Origin: Ilumatobacteraceae bacterium
Lineage (GTDB): Bacteria; Actinomycetota; Acidimicrobiia; Acidimicrobiales; Ilumatobacteraceae
NCBI GenBank assembly: GCA_021299715.1
Contig: JAJTEL010000006.1
Location: 94,122 to 158,121 of the forward strand
Direction of reading: 5' to 3'
DNA: 64,000 nt
The notes under the pieces are model-generated. The model made no database searches. It was not told the DNA's origin and saw only the letters and a program-made list of their open reading frames with translations. Made by a program: the position numbers and the translations under genes. Positions 34,294 through 42,430 of this stretch are shown in pieces. Position 1 is the stretch's first letter; each line of letters begins with the position of its first letter.

Positions 34294-35220
34294 CTACTTG
34301 TTTCGCTTGCTTGGTGGCACGGGGCGAGCCGGGCGACCACTTGGTGTTGGTCGGTTCTTGCTCGGTGTCACCCGCTTGCTCTGAATAGGAGCGTTTGCTT
34401 GCGATTGTTCACTCTTCTGCTTGCTGGGCTTAGCATCGTCGTCTTTTAGTTCACGGGCGCGAGCGCTGGCGTCTTGAGCCTCTCGGCCAAGTCCGTTCTC
34501 GCCATAGAAGCGACGGGTGATGTAGCCCTGCTGAAGAATTCGAATAATTGCCTGAACGGCGTAGTACACAACCAAGCCGGTGGGCAGGAACACTTGAAAC
34601 AGTGCGAATGCCACAGGCAAGTACTGCATGATCTTGGCCTGTGTGGGCGACATGGTGGGGCTTGTTGTGCGGCTAGCCACCATGCGTTGCTGAATAAAGA
34701 ACAGCCCACCAAGACCAATAATGAGAAGGGCGTACGGGATTCCGCGTACAAAGTCATCGCCCATTGCTTTCGCGGGGCTGATGGCAAGGTCCAATCCAAA
34801 CGACAGCATTTCGTTCTTCGTGTCGAGGGACTGATACAGAGCCGAGTCGGCAGCAATGTGCTTTGGGTCGAATGTGCCGTCGGCGCCAATACGACCCAGG
34901 CCGTTCAGCACCTGGAACATAATGATGAAAACCGGCATCTGGGCCAGCAGCGGCAAGCATGACGCCAAGGGGTTCACCTTGTGCTCTTGGTAGAGCTTCA
35001 TCATTTCTTCGTTCAGTTTCTGGCGATCGCCCTTGTACTGATTCTGCAGTTTCTTCATCTCTGGCTGCAGACGCTGCATTTCCAACATTCCCTTAGTGCT
35101 CTTCATCGTGAGCGGGGTAATGAGAATCATGATGGCAACAGCCACCAAAGAGATGGCGATGGCGTAGTTGTTCACCCATCCGTAGAAGGTGTCAATTAAC
35201 CAAGCGGCGGCTTTGAACAT
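34294..35220 (-). CDS. yidC: Membrane protein insertase YidC (Oxa1-type)
   Basis: Inserts membrane proteins with or without SecYEG. The 308-residue protein lacks the large periplasmic domain of the proteobacterial form. It has about five helices: residues 3-35, LASCLPLLAQMPVFIIMFQVL (about 84-104), a pair around 155-180 (GIPYALLIIGLGGLFFIQQRM), and ILQYLPVAFALFQVF-like helices to about residue 230. A basic tail rich in Lys and Ser follows. It sits in the conserved rpmH-rnpA-yidD-yidC-jag order. Confidence 0.94.
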   Translation of the reverse strand: MFKAAAWLIDTFYGWVNNYAIAISLVAVAIMILITPLTMKSTKGMLEMQRLQPEMKKLQNQYKGDRQKLNEEMMKLYQEHKVNPLASCLPLLAQMPVFIIMFQVLNGLGRIGADGTFDPKHIAADSALYQSLDTKNEMLSFGLDLAISPAKAMGDDFVRGIPYALLIIGLGGLFFIQQRMVASRTTSPTMSPTQAKIMQYLPVAFALFQVFLPTGLVVYYAVQAIIRILQQGYITRRFYGENGLGREAQDASARARELKDDDAKPSKQKSEQSQANAPIQSKRVTPSKNRPTPSGRPARPVPPSKRNK

Positions 35221-35233
35221 GGGTCAGCCTTTC

Positions 35234-35512
35234 TTATGCGCGCCCTTTTGGCGCAGGAACGGGGTCAACTCCGGAGGGACCGAAGGGACGACAGCGGGAG
35301 AGACGTCGAATGGTGAGCCACAGCCCGCGGCCAGAACCGTGGGTTTCAATGGCTTCAACGGCGTAGTGAGAGCACGACGGCCAGAACCGGCAAGGGGATG
35401 GGCGTCCCTCACGAGCTTCTTGATAAAAGCGAATCGCCTTCAACATGACCTTTTGTGCTTTTGTGAAATCTTGATGTGTGTGGGTGTCGGCGCAATGGTG
35501 TGTGGCGGTCAT
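35234..35512 (-). CDS. yidD: Membrane protein insertion efficiency factor YidD
   Basis: The 92-residue protein has the family signature [33 protein letters not shown] (about residues 27-59), with the three conserved cysteines and a [20 protein letters not shown]-terminal motif. It helps membrane insertion through YidC. It starts in a 4-nt ATGA overlap with rnpA. A Met at residue 23 is an alternative start. Confidence 0.93.
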   Translation of the reverse strand: MTATHHCADTHTHQDFTKAQKVMLKAIRFYQEAREGRPSPCRFWPSCSHYAVEAIETHGSGRGLWLTIRRLSRCRPFGPSGVDPVPAPKGRA

Positions 35513-35844
35513 GGCTTCACCTCACCAGAGCACTTCACGAGAAGTCGATCGAGGTGCTGGCCCAATTCAGCAAATGACGCAGTTGCGGCTCGCGGAGAGG
35601 CGCCGAACACATACACCCCAGGGGCCATGGCCGATTCACGGGTCTTCACCAGTTCGCGCAACTGGCGACGAAGCCTGTTTCGGCGCACAGCAGACCCGTA
35701 TGAGCGGCCCAGGGCATAGCCAACGTGGGGAGCGGACAAAGAAGCGTCAACAAACATGGTGCAGGACAGGGGACCGGAGCGATGATGTGCCCCCTCCTGG
35801 CGAACCCGGAGAAAGGCCGAACGGCTCTGGATGCGGCCGATCAA
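35509..35844 (-). CDS. rnpA: Ribonuclease P protein component
   Basis: Protein subunit of the RNase P ribozyme that trims tRNA 5' ends. The 111-residue protein starts at TTG ([21 protein letters not shown]) and carries the core RNR motif [21 protein letters not shown] (about residues 46-66), which binds RNA. TTG overlaps the rpmH stop (TTGA), the normal arrangement. A longer reading frame runs back through rpmH and is not conserved. Confidence 0.92.
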   Translation of the reverse strand: MIGRIQSRSAFLRVRQEGAHHRSGPLSCTMFVDASLSAPHVGYALGRSYGSAVRRNRLRRQLRELVKTRESAMAPGVYVFGASPRAATASFAELGQHLDRLLVKCSGEVKP

Positions 35845-35975
35845 GCGCTGAGGCGGTGACGGCCCTTGGCCCGACGCGACTTCAGCACGGCGCGTCCAGC
35901 GCGGGTGCTCATGCGTGCACGAAACCCGTGCTTGCGGGCCTTGCGTCGGTTGTTGGGCTGAAAGGTGCGCTTCAT
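35841..35975 (-). CDS. rpmH: 50S ribosomal protein L34
   Basis: The 44-residue protein starts [22 protein letters not shown] and ends [18 protein letters not shown], a textbook L34. A strong AGGAGG site precedes the ATG, excluding the longer upstream frame. It is the first gene of the leftward block from the origin. Confidence 0.98.
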   Translation of the reverse strand: MKRTFQPNNRRKARKHGFRARMSTRAGRAVLKSRRAKGRHRLSA

Positions 35976-36158
35976 GGCGCCTCCTGTGGGGACAAGCTCC
36001 CATTCGGGAGCACGCGGTCTATGTGGCTTTCCTGTGCCAGCGGCACGAGACGAAAGCGAACCACAGGCTAACGCCGCCACGACCCACTATGGCAACGTTG
36101 GTCACAGAACTCTGACCCCTCGCCCCAGGTGGTCCTCCCACCATGGCTCCAATTTGGA

Positions 36159-36244
36159 GTATCCACAGGCTCTGACTACGGTCACATTCCCAGTTCAAAT
36201 GGCTAGGGGCGTCATCCACACCCTGTGGATTTCGTTGTGGACGA
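36159..36244. promoter_or_regulatory. dnaA promoter region with four DnaA boxes
   Basis: GTATCCACA (36159-36167) and TCATCCACA (36212-36220) on plus; AAATCCACA (36224-36232) and TCGTCCACA (36236-36244) on minus. Each is one or two bases off consensus. They lie in the rpmH-dnaA gap and end 19 nt before the dnaA ATG, consistent with autoregulation and with a part of the origin. Confidence 0.6.
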
Positions 36245-36262
36245 CACTTGAGGAGGCACATC

Positions 36263-37624
36263 ATGAGTAACCACGAAGCGGTGTGGAATGCAACTGCGCA
36301 ACTGTTGAAAGCACAAGTGTCTGAAGGGGTTTGGTACTCAACATTCAACGATGTTGTTGCAGTAACAAGCGACGCTGACTCACTTCGACTGCAAGTACCA
36401 AACGCTCACGTGCGTGATCGCATTGTTACTCGCTATCGCCCACTCGTTATTGACGCACTCGACGAGATTGGTGAGAGCGATCGTGAGCTCATCATCGAGA
36501 TCAATGACATCGCCATGGTGGACGAAACGGTTGCCGTTGCTGCTGATACCGCAACACCTGTTGAAGAGGCCACAAACACCAATAACGGCAAGGGAAATGC
36601 GGTTGGCCTCAATCCTCGTTACACCTTCGAAAACTTCGTGAAGGGCGCATCAAACCAATTCGCTCTTGCTGCTGCTCTTCGTGTTGCAGAGACTCCTGCA
36701 CGTTCGTACAACCCACTGTTCATTTACGGTTCCGCCGGACTTGGAAAGACTCACCTTCTGCAAGCAATCGGTTGGTACGTTCACGCGCACTATGCGCACT
36801 ACGAAGTGCGGTACGTCTCTACGGAGACCTTCTTGAACGAATACGTCGACGCCATTCGTACAAACACCACTGCAGCGTTCAAGCGTCGCTATCGAGACGT
36901 CGATGTTTTGCTCATTGACGACATTCAATTCATGGAAGGAAAAGAGGGTCTCCAGGAGGAGTTTTTCCACACCTTCAACAGCCTCCACGGAGCCAACAAG
37001 CAGATCGTCATTTCGTCCGACCGCATGCCAGACGCCATCCCCACCCTGGAAGATCGTCTGCGTGGCCGTTTCCGTTGGGGCCTGATTACCGATATTCAGC
37101 CACCCGACTTAGAAACCCGCCTCGCCATCTTGCGAAACAAGGCCGAGCGGGACAAAACCCCGTTGCCGGCCGACGTTCTGGAGTTCATCGCCAGCAACAT
37201 CACGTCAAACATCCGTGAATTGGAAGGCGCCCTTATTCGCGTGGCGGCCTATGCCAACCTGACCCGCGAGCCCGCCACCATAGAAATGGCGCAGCAACAA
37301 CTGGTCGACCTTCTCACTGCCACCGCTCCAAAGCACCGCACCGACGAAGAGATGCTCACCGAAATTGCTGGGTACCTCGGATTCTCGGTGGAGGCCCTGA
37401 AGGGCAAGTCCCGTCAGCGCCCCCTGGTGTCGGCACGCCAGATTGCCATGTACGTCTTCCGCGATATGACCGAACTGAGTTATCCGGCCATTGCCCGCCT
37501 CTTTGGTGGTCGCGATCACACCACGGTCATTCACGCCGTCGACAAAACTCAGCGCCTCATGCGTGAGGACAAGGCCACATTCGACCAAGTCACCGACATC
37601 ATCGGCCGCGTAAAGAACTCATAA
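36263..37624 (+). CDS. dnaA: Chromosomal replication initiator DnaA
   Basis: Binds DnaA boxes and opens oriC. The 453-residue protein has domain I (residues 1-85), a short domain II (about 90-118), and the AAA+ domain with Walker A GSAGLGKT (about residues 156-163) and VLLIDDIQFM. Domain IV carries the DNA-binding signature GGRDHTTVIHAVDK near the C terminus. The ATG at 36263 has AGGAGG 6 nt upstream; a TTG five codons earlier lies in that site and is not the start. Domain II is shorter than in many high-GC Actinobacteria. Confidence 0.98.
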   Translation: MSNHEAVWNATAQLLKAQVSEGVWYSTFNDVVAVTSDADSLRLQVPNAHVRDRIVTRYRPLVIDALDEIGESDRELIIEINDIAMVDETVAVAADTATPVEEATNTNNGKGNAVGLNPRYTFENFVKGASNQFALAAALRVAETPARSYNPLFIYGSAGLGKTHLLQAIGWYVHAHYAHYEVRYVSTETFLNEYVDAIRTNTTAAFKRRYRDVDVLLIDDIQFMEGKEGLQEEFFHTFNSLHGANKQIVISSDRMPDAIPTLEDRLRGRFRWGLITDIQPPDLETRLAILRNKAERDKTPLPADVLEFIASNITSNIRELEGALIRVAAYANLTREPATIEMAQQQLVDLLTATAPKHRTDEEMLTEIAGYLGFSVEALKGKSRQRPLVSARQIAMYVFRDMTELSYPAIARLFGGRDHTTVIHAVDKTQRLMREDKATFDQVTDIIGRVKNS

Positions 37625-37895
37625 GGGCTGTGAATCTCATGGGGACGACATTGTGGGGTGCTTGTGGGGGACGGGGGACAAACCCTGGGTCTTCCACACT
37701 CGCTCAAGTTGCACGCGTGAAACATGTGCAAACACCCCAGTCGTCGTGCACATGTAGTTTTCAGCAGCCACACGGCTTTGTGGCCACTCATCCACAATCC
37801 ACAGCACTTATTACAACCATTACTTACATACATCCCCTTACGGCATCGGTAATCGCACCGTCCTACACTGGGTCAACAATCACGAAGGTCAGAGC
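37625..37895. other. Putative oriC (dnaA-dnaN intergenic region)
   Basis: The 271-bp gap contains TCATCCACA (37788-37796) overlapping CAATCCACA (37795-37803), TGTGG-type sites on the other strand at 37652-37660 and 37664-37672, then a T/A-rich stretch (37806-37835) that could melt. Strand bias of genes changes near dnaA and parS is nearby, so this is the best oriC candidate. The boxes are weak matches, so the exact limits are uncertain and may include the region before dnaA. Confidence 0.6.
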
Positions 37896-38984
37896 ATGAA
37901 GTTCAAAAGCGAACAAGGAATTCTCGCTGAGTCACTCGGAGCACTCGCTCGTGTTGCTACGTCGAAAAACGCAGGTACTCCCGCATTGGCCGGCGTAAAG
38001 ATGATTCTCACCGGAGACACACTGGTGGCATCAAGCACCAGCCAAGATCTCTCTTTGCAATTCACCATTCCCGTTGCTGGCGACACAGACGGTCAAGGTC
38101 TGGTCAGTGCCCGAACATTGAACGACATCATTCGCGTGATGCCAGCCGGAAAAATCACCGTTGAATTTGCTGGCGACAATGCAACAGTCACCGCACAACG
38201 TTCTCAATTCACCATTCCCACAATGAATGCAATTGAGTTTCCGCGGCCACCTGCACCAACGGGTGAACCGGTCACACTCACATCTTCAGTTTTTAAAGCT
38301 GCTCTTGAACAAGTGGTTCTTGCGGCAAGTGGTGAAACGCACAAACTGCATTTGTCTGCCGTCATGATGACGTCAACAGAAAAAGGAATTCGTCTGGTAG
38401 CAACCGACGGCTATCGCTTGGCAATGCGCGATGTTCCCGGCACGAGCGGTATGTCCACCGACACGTTCCTTATTCCGAAGCAAGCGTTCGCCGAACTTCA
38501 GCGGTTGTTAGACATCTCCGACGAAATTGTTATTCGCTTTAACGACTTCGACGCAACATTCCAGTCTCAAACAATGACCTTGGCAACAAAACTCATCAAC
38601 GCTGAGTATCCGCCATACATGAACATCATTCCTAAAAACAACACGAACGAAGCCACCATTAATCGTGAAGAACTTCTCGATGCACTTCGCCGAAGTCGCG
38701 TACTTGCATCGGAGATGACACCCGTACGTATGCGCATGAGCAGCGAAGGTGTTCGCCTTACAGTGACACTCACAGACGGTTCAACAAGCGTTGAAGATCT
38801 TGACGCCAAGTTTGTTGGCGAAGACATCACTGTTGCGTTCAACTCTGAGTATTTGGCAGACGGTGTCGATGCATGTGGCGGCGAAGAAGTCATCATCACC
38901 ACAAGCGTTCCGAACAAGCCCGCAATCATTAAGCCTGTTGGTAACGACGAGTACTTGTATCTCCTCATGCCTCAACGTCTGTGA
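37896..38984 (+). CDS. dnaN: DNA polymerase III sliding clamp (beta)
   Basis: The 362-residue protein forms the three-domain processivity clamp. It starts MKFKSEQGILAESLG and contains VATDGYRLAMRD (about residues 168-179) and the C-terminal DEYLYLLMPQRL, conserved in the family. It is followed 1 nt later by the recF GTG, so the pair is likely co-translated. Confidence 0.97.
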   Translation: MKFKSEQGILAESLGALARVATSKNAGTPALAGVKMILTGDTLVASSTSQDLSLQFTIPVAGDTDGQGLVSARTLNDIIRVMPAGKITVEFAGDNATVTAQRSQFTIPTMNAIEFPRPPAPTGEPVTLTSSVFKAALEQVVLAASGETHKLHLSAVMMTSTEKGIRLVATDGYRLAMRDVPGTSGMSTDTFLIPKQAFAELQRLLDISDEIVIRFNDFDATFQSQTMTLATKLINAEYPPYMNIIPKNNTNEATINREELLDALRRSRVLASEMTPVRMRMSSEGVRLTVTLTDGSTSVEDLDAKFVGEDITVAFNSEYLADGVDACGGEEVIITTSVPNKPAIIKPVGNDEYLYLLMPQRL

Positions 38985-38985
38985 C

Positions 38986-40089
38986 GTGATCCGGCGCATT
39001 GAACTCACTGACTTTCGTGTGTACAGACACGCGATCATTGAATTAAACGAAGGCGTCACCGCGGTAATTGGTCGCAATGCCCAAGGAAAAACTTCTCTTG
39101 CAGAAGCAATGAGCTATTTGTCAACTCTTCAAAGTTTTCGCGGAGTAGCAAACGACGCACTAGTTCGCACCGGCGCAGACACCGCATATATACGCGCCGA
39201 CATCGTGCATGACGACGGTCGCGAGATTTTGGTTGAAGCAGAAATCAATCGCGCAGGCCGCAATCGCGTTTTAGTAAACAAACAAAAGCTTGCGCGCGTG
39301 AAAGATTTGTTGGGTGTGGTGCGCACCACTGTGTTTGCACCCACCGACTTAGAGCTGGTGTACAAAGGCCCGGAAACACGCCGAGACATGTTGGACGATG
39401 CATTGGTTGCGCTGGCCACCCGCAACGATTCTGTGCGCGTTGAAGTCGACCGCATTATTCGTCAGCGCAACGTGTTGTTGAAGCAAGCCAATGGTCGTCT
39501 CACAGAAGACATTGAAATGACACTCGATGTGTGGGATGCGCAGTTTGTTGAAAAGGGCTCGTACTTGGGAGAGGCCCGCGCCAAAGTGGTGGCCAGACTC
39601 ACGCCGCTTGTGCGCGAGGCATACGAGCAATTGGCTGGCGAACCCACATCTGTAGATCTGGTGTACGAACCTGAATGGCGCCGCATTGGCTTAGCAACAG
39701 CTCTTGCCGAAGCCCGTAATGAGGATGTTCGTCGGGGAATTAGTTCGGTGGGGCCACATCGTGATGATGTGCTGTTTTTCATAAAGGGAATGCCAGCAAA
39801 AACACACGCGTCGCAGGGCGAGTGCCGCACGTTGGCTCTTGCCATGAAATTGGCTATTCACCGATTAGTGACAGAAGTGGTGGGTGCCACTCCGCTGCTG
39901 GTGTTAGACGATGTGTTGTCAGAACTTGACCCGCAACGGTGCGAGGCCCTGCTTCGCCACATGCCGCCAGGCCAGGTATTGATTACAACAGCGCAGGTCT
40001 TGCCAGAAGCTGCACACCCCGACAGCATTATTCGCATCTCTGGCGGGGCTGTGGTGACAGACACCCCTGATAGTGATGGCACATCATGA
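38986..40089 (+). CDS. recF: DNA replication and repair protein RecF
   Basis: SMC-like ATPase of gap repair. The 367-residue protein starts at GTG (VIRRIELTDFRVY) and has Walker A GRNAQGKTSL (about residues 31-40), SVGPHRDDVLF, the signature-like SQGECRTLALAMKLA, and Walker B LLVLDDVLSELD. A longer frame back to 38791 lies inside dnaN and is discarded. Its end overlaps dciA by 4 nt. Confidence 0.96.
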   Translation: MIRRIELTDFRVYRHAIIELNEGVTAVIGRNAQGKTSLAEAMSYLSTLQSFRGVANDALVRTGADTAYIRADIVHDDGREILVEAEINRAGRNRVLVNKQKLARVKDLLGVVRTTVFAPTDLELVYKGPETRRDMLDDALVALATRNDSVRVEVDRIIRQRNVLLKQANGRLTEDIEMTLDVWDAQFVEKGSYLGEARAKVVARLTPLVREAYEQLAGEPTSVDLVYEPEWRRIGLATALAEARNEDVRRGISSVGPHRDDVLFFIKGMPAKTHASQGECRTLALAMKLAIHRLVTEVVGATPLLVLDDVLSELDPQRCEALLRHMPPGQVLITTAQVLPEAAHPDSIIRISGGAVVTDTPDSDGTS

Positions 40090-40409
40090 TCAACGACGAC
40101 GACATTCCAATGGGTCGCGCACCCCGACCACTTTCAGAAGTGTTGGGGAAAGTGCTTCGCTCTATCAAAGTCAGCGATGAATCAACCGCGCTTGGTCTGT
40201 TCTCAAATTGGTCAACAATTGTGGGTGACGCAATCGCAGAACATGTGGTTCCAAAGAGACTCGAAAAGAGAATTCTTACTGTTGAAGTAGATGACCCCGC
40301 ATGGGCTACTCAACTCAAATTCCTCGAAGCGCAATTGTTGTCCACATTGAGGGAGCACATTGGTGACGAAGTCGATTCTCTCAACATCAAGGTGCGACGT
40401 TCCCGATAA
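40086..40409 (+). CDS. dciA: DciA-like helicase operator (DUF721)
   Basis: DUF721 proteins of the DciA type load the replicative helicase in bacteria without DnaC. The 107-residue protein has the KH-like fold with NWSTIVGDAIAEHVVPKRLEKRILTVEVDDPAWATQL (about residues 40-76) and IKVRRSR at the end. It starts in an ATGA overlap with recF, upstream of gyrB. No dnaC or dnaI gene is in the window. Confidence 0.88.
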   Translation: MINDDDIPMGRAPRPLSEVLGKVLRSIKVSDESTALGLFSNWSTIVGDAIAEHVVPKRLEKRILTVEVDDPAWATQLKFLEAQLLSTLREHIGDEVDSLNIKVRRSR

Positions 40410-40441
40410 CGAGCCCACCCAATTGTTAGGATGTCTACGCA

Positions 40442-42412
40442 ATGTCTTCATCTAAAAAGACTCCCGCAAAGAACCCGTCTGCCGACTACGGCGCTAAAGA
40501 CATTCAGGTTCTCGAAGGACTCGACCCCGTCCGTAAACGCCCCGGTATGTACATCGGGTCAACAGGCCTCGCCGGCCTTCACCACCTCATTTGGGAAGTG
40601 GTCGATAACGCCGTCGACGAAGCCATGGCCGGCTTCTGTGACCGTGTCGGAATCACTCTTTTAGACGACGGCGGATGCCGCGTCGACGACAACGGCCGCG
40701 GAATTCCCGTCGATCCGTACCCCTCTGGGCCCCATAAAGGCAAGAGCGCCGCTGAAGTCGTTCTTACAGTTCTTCACGCCGGCGGAAAGTTTGGCGGCGA
40801 GGGATACAAAGTGTCTGGCGGTCTTCACGGCGTGGGCGTCAGCGTGGTCAACGCGTTGTCCACCAAAGTTCTTCTAGAAATAGACCGTGGCGGCGAGCGC
40901 TACACCATGGAATTTGCCGACGGCGGAAAGCTAAAGCAAAAACTGGTGAACACGGGCAAGACTCCTGCTCGCGGTCGTAAAACCGGTACGTCGGTCACCT
41001 TCTATCCCGATCCCACCATCTTTGCGTCCGAAGGCGTCGAGTTTGTTGCGCGCACAGTTATGGAGCGACTGCAAACCATGGCCTTCCTTAACAAGGGTCT
41101 CGAAGTGGTGTTCGAAGATCAGCGCCCAAGCAGAGAACAACAAGTCACGTTCCAATACAAGGGCGGCATCGTTGACTTCGTAAAGCATCTCAACCAGTCA
41201 AAAGAATCGTTGTTCAACAAGGTGGCTGCGTTCGAAGACGAAGACGAAGACGAAGGCATGCAATTAGACATTGCCATGCAGTGGAACACCGGGTACTACG
41301 AAGGCATTCACGGCTACGCCAACGGCATTTCCACCACAGAAGGCGGCATGCACGTTGAAGGCTTTAAGACGGCTCTCACGTCGGTGCTTAACAAGTACGC
41401 GCGCGAAAAGAATTTGCTGAAAGAAAAAGACGACAACCTTCTGGGTGAAGACATTCGAGAAGGCATCACCGCCATCATTGCGGTGAAGTTGCGCGAGCCA
41501 CAGTTCGAAGGCCAAACCAAAGCCAAACTGGGCAACGTTCCCATGCGGTCGTTCGTACAAAAGAGCACCAACAAGTACTTGGCAGAGTGGTTAGAAGAAA
41601 ACCCCACCGAAGCAAACAAAGTCGTCAAGAAAGCAGTGGCCGCCGCTCAGGCGCGTCTTGCCGCAAAGAATGCGCGTAATGCGGTTCGCAGAAAGACTGC
41701 ATTGTCTGGTGCCGGAATGCCCGACAAGTTGAAAGACTGTTCAAGCGGTAAGCCCGAAGAGAGCGAATTGTTCATTGTGGAAGGCGACTCTGCTGGTGGC
41801 ACCGCAGTAGACGCGCGCGATCCACGAACGCAAGCAATTCTTCCCATTCGCGGAAAGATTCTCAACGTAGAACGCGCACGTCTCGACAAAATGTTGAAGA
41901 ACAACGAAATCCAAGCACTCATCACCGCAATCGGTGGAGGAGTAGGCGACGAATTCGATGTGACAAAAGCGCGCTATCACAAGATCATTGCGTTGGCAGA
42001 CGCAGACGTTGACGGAAGCCATATTCGTACGTTGTTGCTCACGTTCTTCTATAGGCAAATGCGACCCATGGTCGAAGCTGGCTACATCTACATCGCTCAG
42101 CCACCGTTGTACTCAACAGAAGTGGGCAAAGAAAAGGTCTATCTCAAAGACGATGCTGCAAAAGCGGCGTTCCTTGAAGAAAAGCCCAACCATAAGAAAG
42201 AGTTCCAACGCTTGAAGGGGCTCGGAGAAATGGACTGGGAAGAATTAAAGAGCACCACTATGGACTCCATGACGCGCACATTGCTGCAGGTCACCGTGGA
42301 AGAAGCTGCAATTGCAGACGAAGTGGTTTCCGTTCTTATGGGTGACGACGTCGACAGCCGTAAGAAATTCATCACAACCAATGCGCGCGACGTGCGCAAC
42401 CTCGACTTCTAA
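40442..42412 (+). CDS. gyrB: DNA gyrase subunit B
   Basis: ATPase subunit of gyrase. The 656-residue protein has the GHKL ATP site (EVVDNAVDEA, DNGRGIPVD, and GGLHGVGVSVVNALS), the TOPRIM motif FIVEGDSAGGTA with DPRTQAILPIRGKILN, and ADADVDGSHIRTLLLTFFYR. Acidic metal ligands are present. The C-terminal GyrA-interacting end is of normal size. It is followed by gyrA after 18 nt. Confidence 0.98.
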   Translation: MSSSKKTPAKNPSADYGAKDIQVLEGLDPVRKRPGMYIGSTGLAGLHHLIWEVVDNAVDEAMAGFCDRVGITLLDDGGCRVDDNGRGIPVDPYPSGPHKGKSAAEVVLTVLHAGGKFGGEGYKVSGGLHGVGVSVVNALSTKVLLEIDRGGERYTMEFADGGKLKQKLVNTGKTPARGRKTGTSVTFYPDPTIFASEGVEFVARTVMERLQTMAFLNKGLEVVFEDQRPSREQQVTFQYKGGIVDFVKHLNQSKESLFNKVAAFEDEDEDEGMQLDIAMQWNTGYYEGIHGYANGISTTEGGMHVEGFKTALTSVLNKYAREKNLLKEKDDNLLGEDIREGITAIIAVKLREPQFEGQTKAKLGNVPMRSFVQKSTNKYLAEWLEENPTEANKVVKKAVAAAQARLAAKNARNAVRRKTALSGAGMPDKLKDCSSGKPEESELFIVEGDSAGGTAVDARDPRTQAILPIRGKILNVERARLDKMLKNNEIQALITAIGGGVGDEFDVTKARYHKIIALADADVDGSHIRTLLLTFFYRQMRPMVEAGYIYIAQPPLYSTEVGKEKVYLKDDAAKAAFLEEKPNHKKEFQRLKGLGEMDWEELKSTTMDSMTRTLLQVTVEEAAIADEVVSVLMGDDVDSRKKFITTNARDVRNLDF

Positions 42413-42430
42413 TTCGGGCAGGAGCCACCA

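Noticed and set aside
33569..34384. 271-codon plus-strand frame
   Set aside because: Lies opposite jag and the yidC end; arises from the Arg/Glu-rich linker codons. No domain.
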